Source: Gillisia sp. UBA3175 (lineage in GTDB: Bacteria; Bacteroidota; Bacteroidia; Flavobacteriales; Flavobacteriaceae). From it: a stretch of DNA of 64,000 bases. The stretch lies in NCBI GenBank assembly GCA_002364325.1, contig DEXV01000006.1, forward strand, positions 114,780-178,779, given 5' to 3'. Position numbers and translations under genes: made by a program. Positions 1 through 8,910 of the stretch are shown here, piece after piece (positions within the stretch are counted from its first letter, which is position 1; each line of letters opens with the position of its first letter). The notes under the pieces were generated by a model. That model saw only the letters and a list, made by a program, of their open reading frames with translations, was not told the origin of the DNA and ran no database searches.

Positions 1-1504
1 CTCTATCATGCGAAACAATTATTAGGGTTCCTTCAAAACCTTTAAGCGCTTCCTTTAAAACATTCTTAGATTTAATATCTAAGTGGTTTGTAGGCTCATC
101 CATTATAAGCACGTTAAAAGGCTGAAGCAGCAGTTTACATAAAGCCAATCTATTTCTTTCTCCTCCAGAAAGCACCTTTACTTTCTTGCTAACCTCATCT
201 CCTCTAAAAAGAAAAGATCCTAGCATATCTCTTACCTTACTTCGCGTGGATTCGGTAGCAGCATCTATCATGGTATCTAAAACCGTTTTCTCACCATCTA
301 ATTCATCCGCCTGATTTTGTGCAAAATAACCCAGTTGCACATTATGCCCAAGTTTCAACTTTCCGGTATGACCAATCTCTCCAACAATTACTTTTGCAAG
401 GGTAGTTTTACCTTGTCCGTTTTGTCCAACAAAAGCGATCTTGCTGCTACGCTCAATAAGTAAATCTATATCTTCAAGGATCTGAACTTTTCCGTATGCT
501 TTTCCAATTCCTTCTGTCTCTACCACAATCTTACCCGGTTGCAAGGAAACAGGGAAACGCAAGTTCATTACGGCATTATCATCCTCATCTACTTCAATCC
601 TATCCACCTTATCAAGTTTCTTGATTAGAGATTGCGCCATTGAGGCTTTTGATGCTTTTGCGCGGAATTTCTCGATCAACTTTTCTGTTTGCTCGATCTG
701 CTTTGCCTGATTCTTCTGAGAAGCTAACTGCTGCTCTCTTAATTCTTGTCTTAAAACCAAGTATTCTGAATACGGCTTTTTATAATCGTAGATCTTTCCT
801 AATGAGATCTCAATAGTTCTATTGGTAACATTATCTAGGAACATCTTATCGTGAGAAACAATGATCACACAACCAGGATAACTAGTTAAAAATGATTCTA
901 ACCAAATAATAGATTCTATATCCAAGTGGTTAGTTGGCTCATCCAGCAATAAAATATCGTTACTCTGAAGTAAAAGCTTAGCCAACTCAATACGCATTCT
1001 CCATCCTCCAGAAAAGGTATCTGTTAGTTTATCGAATTTATCACGTTCAAAACCAAGTCCAATAAGTACTTTTTCGGTCTCTCCTTGGTAATTATAACCA
1101 CCAATTATCTCGTATTGATGCGTGATCTCACTAAGATCTTGAATCAATTGAGTGTATCCATCACTTTCGTAATCGGTTCTTGTGGCCAATTGTTCATTGA
1201 TGAAGTCGATTTTTTTCTCCATCACCTTGATCTCCACAAAGGCTTGTTGTGCCTCTTGGATCACTGTTCTCCCTTGAATAAAATCGATGTCTTGTTTTAA
1301 GAAACCAATCTTAAGCTCCTTGTCTTTAGCTATTTGCCCTGTATCTGCTTCCTGTTCTCCAGAAAGGATCTTTAGCATTGTAGATTTTCCCGCACCGTTC
1401 TTACCAATAAGTCCAACCCGATCTCCGGCTCCAAGTCTAAAGGTAATTTCATCAAATAAACTTTCGCCTCCGAATGAAATAGATAAATTATGAATGTTAA
1501 GCAT
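1..1504 (-). CDS. ABC-F family ATPase (3' end outside window)
   Basis: Soluble protein with two ABC ATPase domains and no membrane segment, as in the ABC-F family, whose members act on ribosomes. The start is the ATG at 1502-1504; 501 codons are visible and the C-terminus runs off the left edge. The first Walker A (GKNGAGKS) lies at about residues 34-41 and its signature reads FSGGWRMRIELAK. The second Walker A (GQNGQGKTT) is near residue 360, followed by LSGGERNRLALC and the Walker B LIMDEPTNHLD. A charged coiled linker lies between the domains. The FSGGW-type signature resembles YheS/Uup-like members more than EttA. It is divergent from the DUF983 gene, with a 58-nt gap. The exact subfamily (translation factor or resistance) is not decided. 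Confidence 0.9.
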   Translation of the reverse strand, partial: MLNIHNLSISFGGESLFDEITFRLGAGDRVGLIGKNGAGKSTMLKILSGEQEADTGQIAKDKELKIGFLKQDIDFIQGRTVIQEAQQAFVEIKVMEKKIDFINEQLATRTDYESDGYTQLIQDLSEITHQYEIIGGYNYQGETEKVLIGLGFERDKFDKLTDTFSGGWRMRIELAKLLLQSNDILLLDEPTNHLDIESIIWLESFLTSYPGCVIIVSHDKMFLDNVTNRTIEISLGKIYDYKKPYSEYLVLRQELREQQLASQKNQAKQIEQTEKLIEKFRAKASKASMAQSLIKKLDKVDRIEVDEDDNAVMNLRFPVSLQPGKIVVETEGIGKAYGKVQILEDIDLLIERSSKIAFVGQNGQGKTTLAKVIVGEIGHTGKLKLGHNVQLGYFAQNQADELDGEKTVLDTMIDAATESTRSKVRDMLGSFLFRGDEVSKKVKVLSGGERNRLALCKLLLQPFNVLIMDEPTNHLDIKSKNVLKEALKGFEGTLIIVSHDR

Positions 1505-1562
1505 TATTTTACTCTAAATTTTTTGCAAAGATGCCTATTTTTACAACACTAAAAAAATAGAA

Positions 1563-1940
1563 ATGCAATTCTTAAAGGGTTCAAAATCAAATAGTATACT
1601 CACAGGCTCTTGTCCGGTATGTCAGAAGGAAAGTATGTACAAGGAATCCAACCCTTATAAGCTGCAAAATATTTTGAAAATGCACGAAAAATGTTCCAAT
1701 TGTGGGACAAAATATAAAATGGAACCTTCTTTTTTCTTTGGAGCTATGTATGTGAGCTATGCTTTGGGAGTTGCGGTATCTGTTGCTGCATTTATAATCT
1801 CTTATGTTTTCCTTGGTGGCGGACTAATGACCACCTTTTTAGCAATCACTGGGACTTTAATTGTATTAATGCCAATAATACTTCGCCTGTCTCGCAATAT
1901 CTGGATCAATATGTTTTTGAGTTACGATAAATCTGCCTGA
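1563..1940 (+). CDS. DUF983 family zinc-ribbon membrane protein
   Basis: Small membrane protein of 125 residues. An N-terminal cytosolic zinc ribbon has Cys pairs C17/C20 and C44/C47, followed by two hydrophobic segments at about residues 59-83 and 88-110. This matches DUF983, a family often found near heme-copper oxidase genes, though here its neighbours are an ABC-F gene (divergent) and an FAD oxidoreductase (convergent, sharing 19 bases at the 3' ends). Function unknown; the zinc ribbon suggests protein or metal binding. The ATG at 1563 is the only sensible start. Confidence 0.85.
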   Translation: MQFLKGSKSNSILTGSCPVCQKESMYKESNPYKLQNILKMHEKCSNCGTKYKMEPSFFFGAMYVSYALGVAVSVAAFIISYVFLGGGLMTTFLAITGTLIVLMPIILRLSRNIWINMFLSYDKSA

Positions 1941-2983
1941 TATAACTTCTCATATCTTCTAATATTTATTTCTTCGGAAAGAGCTACTGAATCTTCAATG
2001 TAATTTATTAATTGTGATGCGACAGTTGGTGCAATAAGCACTCCTCTGCTTCCAAATCCATTACAAACATATAATTTATCTAGTTTTGGATGTTTCCCCA
2101 CCAGCGGCTTTCTATCATTAGTGGCTGGACGTATCCCCGCAACTTGATCCACCACTTCAAATTTACAAGTTAGAAATCCCTCTAATTTATCCATGAGATA
2201 TTTTTTTCCTTCGGAAGTAGGCACTTTAGTTTTATCCCAATTATTATAAGTTGCGCCAATCTTATACAGATTATTTCCTAAGGGAATTATAAAAATTGAA
2301 GCTTTAAAGGCGACCTCAAGTTTTAGATCCTCAGCTTTAATAATTAAATATTCGCCTTTATTTCCTTGTAGTGGTAAATAATTAAAAAATGGATTCTTTT
2401 TTAACCCGAAGCCATCACAAAAGATAATTTTCTTTGTTTTCCATTTTTTATATGTACAATCTTCTTCAGTTATTTTTAATTCGGAATATTGAAATTCTTC
2501 TTTTTGATAGGCATTAATAGAATGAAGAAAATCTCTATAAGCTTCCAGTAGGAGTTCAGTATTTATAACGCCAGTATGTTTAACATGACCAAATGAAAAG
2601 GAGGATGGTATATGCTTATTTAAATTTGAAACCAATTTTTCATCTAAAAATTTACTTAATGCCGGTTTATCCATTGCGGCGAACCAATCGTTTTGTTCTT
2701 CTACAGAATGAAACCTTCTATAAATTGGTAAGTCCTTGATCAAGGAAATATTTAGCTTTTCCTCAAGATATTTATAAAAAGAAAGTGCTGTATCCAATTG
2801 TTCATCTGCATTCCAGGCCAATGTAAATCTTTTTAATATCACAGGATTATAAATACCACCGGCAACTGTAGAGGATGCTTGCGAATTATCATCGAACACC
2901 ATTATCTTTTTGCCTCTGGAAATTAAGTGCTCTGCAACCGCAATTCCACTTAAACCAGCCCCAACAATAATATAATCTAACAT
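1922..2983 (-). CDS. FAD-dependent oxidoreductase (DAO family)
   Basis: Protein of 353 residues of the D-amino-acid-oxidase-like FAD family. An N-terminal Rossmann motif GAGLSG (residues 8-13) follows a beta strand and precedes the FAD-ribose acidic region (VFDD). The C-terminal part has GIRPATNDRKPLVG and NGFGSRGV, the usual FAD-contacting loop of DadA/ThiO/MnmC-C type enzymes. The substrate cannot be read from the sequence. The gene lies downstream of gldN on the same strand but is separated by a strong terminator, so it is probably transcribed on its own. It overlaps the convergent DUF983 gene by 19 bases. Confidence 0.8.
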   Translation of the reverse strand: MLDYIIVGAGLSGIAVAEHLISRGKKIMVFDDNSQASSTVAGGIYNPVILKRFTLAWNADEQLDTALSFYKYLEEKLNISLIKDLPIYRRFHSVEEQNDWFAAMDKPALSKFLDEKLVSNLNKHIPSSFSFGHVKHTGVINTELLLEAYRDFLHSINAYQKEEFQYSELKITEEDCTYKKWKTKKIIFCDGFGLKKNPFFNYLPLQGNKGEYLIIKAEDLKLEVAFKASIFIIPLGNNLYKIGATYNNWDKTKVPTSEGKKYLMDKLEGFLTCKFEVVDQVAGIRPATNDRKPLVGKHPKLDKLYVCNGFGSRGVLIAPTVASQLINYIEDSVALSEEINIRRYEKLYQADLS

Positions 2984-2994
2984 AGCATAGAATT

Positions 2995-3022
2995 AAAAAA
3001 CGCTCCGGAAATATCCGGAGCG
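2995..3022 (-). terminator. Intrinsic terminator of gldKLMN
   Basis: Perfect 9-bp GC-rich stem (CGCTCCGGA / TCCGGAGCG, loop AATA) followed on the minus strand by six Ts. It lies 27 nt after the gldN stop and closes the gldKLMN transcript. Confidence 0.9.
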
Positions 3023-3048
3023 TTTGTATATTTAAATGAAGGACTAAC

Positions 3049-3942
3049 TTAATAGTTCCACATATCTTGTTCAAAATTTCGGATTTGCTCCTTGATCCTT
3101 TCAGATTCCATTAGCTGCATAAATGCATTTTCAGCTATATATTCATCTACCTCGCGATCTCCTTGAACATTATCTTCTTTGTAGATTACTGCATTAAACC
3201 TTCTAGCATTTAGCAAATGGTCAAAAGTGATAGAGGATGCGGTATTTCTACCATTAAAGGCATTGTTGTCGAAAAGCACCTCTCTAGCATCTGGAAACCA
3301 AACCCAAAACAATTCTACGAGATCTGGAGTTTCATCATCTATAAAATTTACATCGGGTGCCACGGGAGCAATCCCTAAGATCCTATATTTTAATTCTGCC
3401 ATACGCTTGTCAAAATACCACATTCCACGAATATGATATTCTGCAATATCTGCAGATGTAATATCTCTTCTATCAATAAATTGCTGATCTATTTCTTCTC
3501 CAGCGTTATATTGCTCCACACCAAGATCTGTAGTATCTATCTTGGAAATCGCAGCGCTAATATCGCTTAAAGTTCTCTTTTCATTAAAGTAAGAATCTGC
3601 ATATATATTTTTGATCTTTCCAGATTTAATTCCCGTCATAAGAACATCGTAAAGCGATCTTCTGCTAGAACCAATATTATTAGTATCTATTGGGTAATAT
3701 AATGGGAAATTCACTCGCTCATCAAGATCTACAATTTCCCAAACATTCTTGGACCAAAGCACATCTCTATCATCTACATAACCGTACTCTAAAGGTTTAC
3801 TTTCCTTTTTCACTACCAGCTCTGCATCAGATAATTTACCTATCTCATCTGGAGTAGTAGCATTCAAAAGATTAGCTTGCCCAAAAGATGAGCCTGTTAG
3901 CAATAATCCGAATGCACCAATCAAAATCTGATTCCACTTCAT
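3049..3942 (-). CDS. gldN: Gliding motility / T9SS protein GldN
   Basis: Protein of 297 residues with an N-terminal signal peptide (about residues 1-22, ending before QANLLN). It is the periplasmic partner of GldK: together they form the large ring under the outer membrane in the type IX secretion system (PorN in Porphyromonas). The assignment rests on gene order (K-L-M-N, all minus strand), size, and the characteristic N-terminal stretch YGYVDDRDVLWSKNVWEIVD. It starts 13 nt after the gldM stop and is followed by a strong terminator, so it is the last gene of the operon. Confidence 0.95.
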   Translation of the reverse strand: MKWNQILIGAFGLLLTGSSFGQANLLNATTPDEIGKLSDAELVVKKESKPLEYGYVDDRDVLWSKNVWEIVDLDERVNFPLYYPIDTNNIGSSRRSLYDVLMTGIKSGKIKNIYADSYFNEKRTLSDISAAISKIDTTDLGVEQYNAGEEIDQQFIDRRDITSADIAEYHIRGMWYFDKRMAELKYRILGIAPVAPDVNFIDDETPDLVELFWVWFPDAREVLFDNNAFNGRNTASSITFDHLLNARRFNAVIYKEDNVQGDREVDEYIAENAFMQLMESERIKEQIRNFEQDMWNY

Positions 3943-3955
3943 TGTATTGATTTTA

Positions 3956-5497
3956 TTAATTTGTTAACTCCACAAATACTGGAGATACTTTCTTAAGTTT
4001 ATATCCGCTATTGGTAGCCAATTGTGCCTCAATATCGAATATTTGTATTGTCTCTCCTCTGCCAGCACGTCTTAACGCCGCTTTAGCGGAAGCATCTAAT
4101 CTACCACCATTTACTTTAATAGTAGGTTGACCCGAAACTTTAAAACTGAATCCTGTTACACGCAATGCCAATTCAAAATCGAAATCTGGTAAAATTGCTC
4201 CTACTTCAGAAATCTCTAAACTGTTACGTTGCATTTTCACAGAACCATCTTCTCCACGAATCGTACCAACTGGTCTTGGAATATCTTTTACTCTAAACGA
4301 TTTCTTATCGGATACCGTTTCTCCACCAGGTAATTTACCACTCACACTAATGGTTACTTCTCTTGCCTGTAAAGTAGTTACATCCATCATATAATTTCCT
4401 GCACCACCAGCCTGTCTAAGACCAGGAGCATTTGCAGTTACACTTCCAACTCCAGGAATGGAAATAGTCATTGGGTTTTGAACCCCACGATAAACCACAT
4501 TCATTTTATCTGCAGATATAACTGCAGAGTTTGGTTTAGGAATTACTGCATAAGAACTAGAAATAGGAATTTTTACTATAGAATCCCCTTCTTTAAATTG
4601 AATTTCTCCTTTGATCTCTTGTTCACCTACATTTCCTGCAGGGAAATCAAGAACAACTTGACCAGCTTGAGAACTTTCAACTTTTCTACCATTTACCACT
4701 ACATTGTCAAACTTTAAAGTATTATCTACTCTACCTAAAACCACTTTACCCTTAAAGTTCTCACCACTAAAAAATGCAGTTTTAGAAGGAACTACTATAG
4801 CTTCATAATTTGTTAGTGAAACTTCACTTTGTAATTGCCCAGACAACATTGCAGATAAGATCTCACTTTCTGTAGTTTTCACATCTGCTTGCGTTTGAGT
4901 AAGCTGAGTGATTGATGCTACCAAAGGAAAGCCTTCGTAACGATACTTTAACCATTCAACATTAGCACCATCTACCTTAACAGGTTCTGTAGAGAATTCT
5001 GCTTGGACATTCTGTACTATTTTTTCAAATCCTTTCTCGTTACCAATAATAGATACTACTCCATTCTTGTAACCATTTAACTTATCCAAAAATTCTTGAC
5101 CTTTCGGGCTAATTCTTCCGCTTTGAAAAAACAATTCGTCCAACTGGTTGGATTTGTCCATTTCTTCGTATTCGGTTTTATCCTCAACATCCGCTAATAG
5201 ATCAGATTTTAAGGTTTCCAAATAAGAATTGAAATCTTCAGACAAAACATGAATCTTATCTGCCTTTTCCTTTAGGGGAGCATACTTTGCAGGTTGCTCA
5301 CCAACCTTCTCTTCCAATCCTGCCAAGAACGCATTATTCCTCTGCGCAGTGGTGGTATTAGATTCGGACAATTTTTCATTCATTAATCCAAAAGCGGTAA
5401 GAACCTCTTTGGACATATTTAAAGCCAACATTGCAATGAAAACCAAGTACATTAGGTTAATCATCTTCTGTCTTGGTGATTGTTTTCCAGACGCCAT
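3956..5497 (-). CDS. gldM: T9SS motor protein GldM
   Basis: Protein of 513 residues. A short cytoplasmic N-terminus (MASGKQSPRQK) is followed by a single membrane helix (about residues 13-35) and a long periplasmic region of a coiled first domain and several beta domains, as in GldM/PorM. Arg9, reported in Flavobacterium as the residue that pairs with the GldL membrane glutamate, is present. With GldL it forms the proton-driven rotary motor that powers protein export and gliding. The gene sits 54 nt after gldL and 13 nt before gldN. Confidence 0.96.
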   Translation of the reverse strand: MASGKQSPRQKMINLMYLVFIAMLALNMSKEVLTAFGLMNEKLSESNTTTAQRNNAFLAGLEEKVGEQPAKYAPLKEKADKIHVLSEDFNSYLETLKSDLLADVEDKTEYEEMDKSNQLDELFFQSGRISPKGQEFLDKLNGYKNGVVSIIGNEKGFEKIVQNVQAEFSTEPVKVDGANVEWLKYRYEGFPLVASITQLTQTQADVKTTESEILSAMLSGQLQSEVSLTNYEAIVVPSKTAFFSGENFKGKVVLGRVDNTLKFDNVVVNGRKVESSQAGQVVLDFPAGNVGEQEIKGEIQFKEGDSIVKIPISSSYAVIPKPNSAVISADKMNVVYRGVQNPMTISIPGVGSVTANAPGLRQAGGAGNYMMDVTTLQAREVTISVSGKLPGGETVSDKKSFRVKDIPRPVGTIRGEDGSVKMQRNSLEISEVGAILPDFDFELALRVTGFSFKVSGQPTIKVNGGRLDASAKAALRRAGRGETIQIFDIEAQLATNSGYKLKKVSPVFVELTN

Positions 5498-5551
5498 GTA
5501 TAATTAGTTTAGTTTTTTATTAGATCTCTTCTAGTCATTACAACTAATTAA

Positions 5552-6202
5552 TTATGCTCTTCCATTCACATTCATAGCGGTTAGCATGCCACCGTAAACT
5601 CCATTCAATGAAGAAAGGTTAGCAGCCATAGAACTCATTTGATCTTTTAATTTACCTGCATTTTCTGCAATTTCTTCGTTGATCTCTGCTTGTCTTGCCG
5701 AAGACTCTACTTGCACTTTATACAAGTTATTCAATGTTTCCATTTGTGCAGCAGCTACGCTTAATTCTTCACTGTATTTTCTTTGGGAAACCATAGAGTC
5801 TACTGTTGGAGCAATTCCCTTAGCAGCTCCTTCGAAATTGCGAATACTCGTTCCAAGACTTTCCATAAGGTTGGCGTCTATTTTAGCCTCTTTTAGCATT
5901 AGGTCTAATTTCTTAGATAAGGAAGCTTCAGTTTCTTTTTCTTCTTCTATTAAGGCATTGTGTCTTGCCGATGCAGGACCACCATTCAATTCAGGATATA
6001 CCAAAGACCAGTCAAGATCATCATCAATAGGCTCAAATGCAGAATAAGCAAATACTAAAGCTTCAGTTACTAATCCTAAAATTAAAAATTCATTACCAAA
6101 TGGCCAGTGCATAATTTTAAATAATGCACCTAAAATTACTACCGATGCACCTAAACCGTACACCATGTTTGTTATTTTCTTAACAGTTCTTGGATTTGCC
6201 AT
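5552..6202 (-). CDS. gldL: T9SS motor protein GldL
   Basis: Inner-membrane protein of 216 residues with two membrane helices (about residues 12-31 and 38-56) and a cytoplasmic helical tail. Residues known to matter for the motor are in place: Lys29 and His32 at the end of helix 1, and Glu47 in helix 2 (equivalent to K27, H30 and E49 of Flavobacterium johnsoniae; the numbering differs because the loop is four residues shorter). It forms the pentameric stator-like ring around the GldM dimer. It lies 62 nt after gldK and 54 nt before gldM. Confidence 0.96.
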   Translation of the reverse strand: MANPRTVKKITNMVYGLGASVVILGALFKIMHWPFGNEFLILGLVTEALVFAYSAFEPIDDDLDWSLVYPELNGGPASARHNALIEEEKETEASLSKKLDLMLKEAKIDANLMESLGTSIRNFEGAAKGIAPTVDSMVSQRKYSEELSVAAAQMETLNNLYKVQVESSARQAEINEEIAENAGKLKDQMSSMAANLSSLNGVYGGMLTAMNVNGRA

Positions 6203-6264
6203 AATATTAAATTGGTTATTTCTTTTTGGTTGTTTTTATTAATTAGATGGGGTTCTTTATTAAT

Positions 6265-7629
6265 TTAATTCTTTGGGGATTGATTTAGAGTAACATCTGT
6301 TCCAAGGTAGTCTTGTACAGTTCTAAATCCTATATAACTTCTTGCAGTGTCAGAATATTCATAATCCCTAGTACTAACTTGTAAGAAGTATGCAACATCT
6401 TTCCAAGATCCACCTCGTACAACTTTTCGTAAATCATTTTCATCATTTACAGTTGGGTTCATGGAAGACATATACTCATATGCTGCAGGGTCGTAAGAAG
6501 AGTTCACCCATTCTGCAACGTTACCTGACATGTTATATAAATTATAATCGTTGGGTTCGTAAGATTTTGCCTCTACAGTATAAAGTGCTTGATCTGCTGC
6601 ATAATCTCCTCTTAAAGGTTTAAAGTTTGCCATAAAACAACCTCTGTCATTCTTAGCATACGGCCCACCCCAAGGATATGTTGCAGACTGCAATCCTCCT
6701 CTCGCTGCATATTCCCATTCAGCCTCCGTTGGTAATCTATAGAATGGAACATCATGATCTCCCTTTTCCTTTCTGTAAGCATTATGATACAAAGTTCTCC
6801 ATTGAGTAAATGCTTTAGCTTGTTTCCAGCTCACTCCTACAACTGGATAATCATCAAAGGCGGTGTGCCAGTAATAATCATTATGCATTGGCTCATTATA
6901 AGAATAGTTAAAATCTTTGATCCAAACAGTAGTGTCTGGATATACGTTGATTTCTTCTGTAACTATGAATTCACTTCTTTTTTGAGTTTTAGATCTCGCC
7001 GCTTTTTGAATATCCATCCAACGGTATTTGAAATTTAATTTCTTCACGTCGATGGTTCTTTGCCCATTGTACGATTCCTCTAAAGGAATGTACATAGAAT
7101 CCATTACTCTTGCGTAAGCTTCATCTGGATAATCTTGGGTATCCCAGATTATATCTACATCCTTATTAAGTTTTCTACCTTGATAGTCTTCAGAGAATTG
7201 AGTGTAGTTATCGTACATGTATTTTTCATATACAGACATGTTCTCTTCATCTGAATCTACGAAAGCAAATTCCCCTATTCCATCTTCTCCGGCTGTTGCA
7301 CCTTCAAAATCAGCCTCAATAGCCAATCTCATTCTTACTATAGAGTCACGCACCCAATTGGTGAATTGTCTATATTCAGAATTGGTGATCTCGGTTTCAT
7401 CCATATAGAATGAACGCACGGTAACTGTTTTAGGCGGTGCATTCTTAGAGTCGGCTATATCATCGTCAGCCTTCCCCATAATAAAAGCACCACCTGGAAT
7501 TAATGTCATTCCATAAGGTTTCTCTGGATTCCACTTCTTTCCTTGCGCACCTACAAGTTGCCCGCGATCGCCGCTACTACAGCTAGCAAGTAATGCAAGA
7601 ACAGCAATAAGCGAAAATAATTTCTTCAT
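6265..7629 (-). CDS. gldK: T9SS outer-membrane ring lipoprotein GldK
   Basis: Lipoprotein of 454 residues with a lipobox ending at Cys17 (LLASC). The body is a formylglycine-generating-enzyme/sulfatase-modifying-like fold (motifs GGAFIMGKAD, RLPTEAEWEYAARGG, NMSGNVAEWVNSS, VVRGGSWKD), used structurally rather than catalytically in GldK/PorK. An insertion of roughly 150 residues sits between the first FGE segment and the core. It is the first gene of gldKLMN and has its own promoter upstream, separating it from the ureohydrolase-like gene. Confidence 0.95.
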   Translation of the reverse strand: MKKLFSLIAVLALLASCSSGDRGQLVGAQGKKWNPEKPYGMTLIPGGAFIMGKADDDIADSKNAPPKTVTVRSFYMDETEITNSEYRQFTNWVRDSIVRMRLAIEADFEGATAGEDGIGEFAFVDSDEENMSVYEKYMYDNYTQFSEDYQGRKLNKDVDIIWDTQDYPDEAYARVMDSMYIPLEESYNGQRTIDVKKLNFKYRWMDIQKAARSKTQKRSEFIVTEEINVYPDTTVWIKDFNYSYNEPMHNDYYWHTAFDDYPVVGVSWKQAKAFTQWRTLYHNAYRKEKGDHDVPFYRLPTEAEWEYAARGGLQSATYPWGGPYAKNDRGCFMANFKPLRGDYAADQALYTVEAKSYEPNDYNLYNMSGNVAEWVNSSYDPAAYEYMSSMNPTVNDENDLRKVVRGGSWKDVAYFLQVSTRDYEYSDTARSYIGFRTVQDYLGTDVTLNQSPKN

Positions 7630-7706
7630 AATATCTCTCAGGTTATGACATATTTGATTTAGGTAGTAAACCTATCCAAATAATTTTTAAAAAACAATAG
7701 TTTTAG

Positions 7707-7740
7707 CAAAAATACAGTAATTGATGAATATGTCTACAAA
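7707..7740 (-). promoter_or_regulatory. Promoter of gldKLMN
   Basis: Bacteroidota-type -7 box TATTTTTG (plus-strand 7707-7714) with a TTTG -33 box (7737-7740) 22 nt upstream, slightly longer than the usual 19-21. It would give a 5' leader of about 70 nt before gldK. Confidence 0.6.
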
Positions 7741-7743
7741 TTT

Positions 7744-8907
7744 TTATAATTCGTTTTTCCTCTTTGTTTTATACCATCTTTCAGGAATAACTTGGTTGCA
7801 TGCCTCAAGATAATCTTCGTGGCTGCATGGTAATAACGTATGCCGTTTTAATTTAGTATTCGAATTTGAAATAAAAGGTATTTCTATCCACCATCTTCCA
7901 GTTCTAGGACTTTTGAAAAACACCAAAACCTCATCGTCTATTGGCACCTGATATTTAGTAAACTCCTTTTTAGCCGAAATAGTATTCTCGTTAGATCTGT
8001 AATTAATACCTTCTAAGAAATACCAGATCATTTGGGCAATTAGCATATTTCCGGTTTCAGAATACCCAGAAGTATATTCGTAGATCCCAAAGGAGGAAAC
8101 TTTATCGCTAATCCCAGCATAACGGGCTAGTGTACAAATCTCCTTCCCATCAAATCCGTTAGGAGAATTGTTGGAAGTGGTATTAATTGCAGATGCATGA
8201 ACCGCATTTAGATCTATACCTACCAAATTAGCATCACGCATTACCGGTTCTATAATCTTTATATTATTGGATACTTCTCCTAAACGAAAAGCATCAAAGA
8301 ATAATCTTTCCATTAGTCCTATCTCATCTTGTGAATTGAAGTAAGTTTGGTAGCCAACATTCGAATAATTAAATAAATTATAAGGCTTATTCACCACGAT
8401 CTTACCTATATAAGACTTGTTGCTAATAGGTTTCTCTGCATCTCCAAGATCAAATCGAGCATCAATGTTTACCAAATTCACCATTTGCTCTACAAAATCG
8501 TATGCGCGATATTGTGCATAGATGAGATCTTGACTACCTCCTAAAATTAAGGGTATTATCTTTTTCTTCAATAATTCCTTCACCAAAGTTTGCAATGCGA
8601 AATAAGTATCCTCTGCAGTCTCACCTTTTTGAATGGTTCCAAGATCGGCAATATTAACATACCAGTTCCCAGGAAATAAGCCATAAAATGCTTTTCTAAT
8701 TCCGTTGAAGTTAAGAAACTCATCTTCATAATCTTCTGCCAATCTATTTTCCTGAACCGAAAAAATAGCCACTTTAACATCATCCAGATCGGGCATCCCA
8801 GATCTTTGCGAATGTATTCGAATTTGGCTTCCCAGATTATGAGCTTCCACAGAAACTATTTCTTCTAATAATTCCTGATCTACAGGACTTAAAAATTCAA
8901 AATCCAT
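7744..8907 (-). CDS. Ureohydrolase-fold protein, probably catalytically dead
   Basis: Protein of 387 residues with the arginase/agmatinase/formimidoylglutamase fold; automatic annotation would probably call it formimidoylglutamase (hutG). The three metal-binding blocks are recognisable but altered: GGDHS is GGSQD (residues 123-127, His to Gln126), DAHxD is DARFD (149-153, His to Arg151), and DxD is DLN (232-234, Asp to Asn234). Three of the six manganese ligands are therefore missing, so hydrolysis is unlikely. A C-terminal extension of about 80 residues (RTGRWWIEIPF...) follows the fold. The longest frame opens at a TTG (8910); I prefer the adjacent ATG at 8907. It starts 3 nt after the topA stop and ends just before the gldK promoter. 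No other hut genes are nearby. Confidence 0.8.
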   Translation of the reverse strand: MDFEFLSPVDQELLEEIVSVEAHNLGSQIRIHSQRSGMPDLDDVKVAIFSVQENRLAEDYEDEFLNFNGIRKAFYGLFPGNWYVNIADLGTIQKGETAEDTYFALQTLVKELLKKKIIPLILGGSQDLIYAQYRAYDFVEQMVNLVNIDARFDLGDAEKPISNKSYIGKIVVNKPYNLFNYSNVGYQTYFNSQDEIGLMERLFFDAFRLGEVSNNIKIIEPVMRDANLVGIDLNAVHASAINTTSNNSPNGFDGKEICTLARYAGISDKVSSFGIYEYTSGYSETGNMLIAQMIWYFLEGINYRSNENTISAKKEFTKYQVPIDDEVLVFFKSPRTGRWWIEIPFISNSNTKLKRHTLLPCSHEDYLEACNQVIPERWYKTKRKNEL

Positions 8908-8910
8908 CAA

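Noticed and set aside
7744..8907. Functional formimidoylglutamase (hutG)
   Set aside because: Metal ligands His, His and Asp are replaced and there is no histidine-utilisation context.
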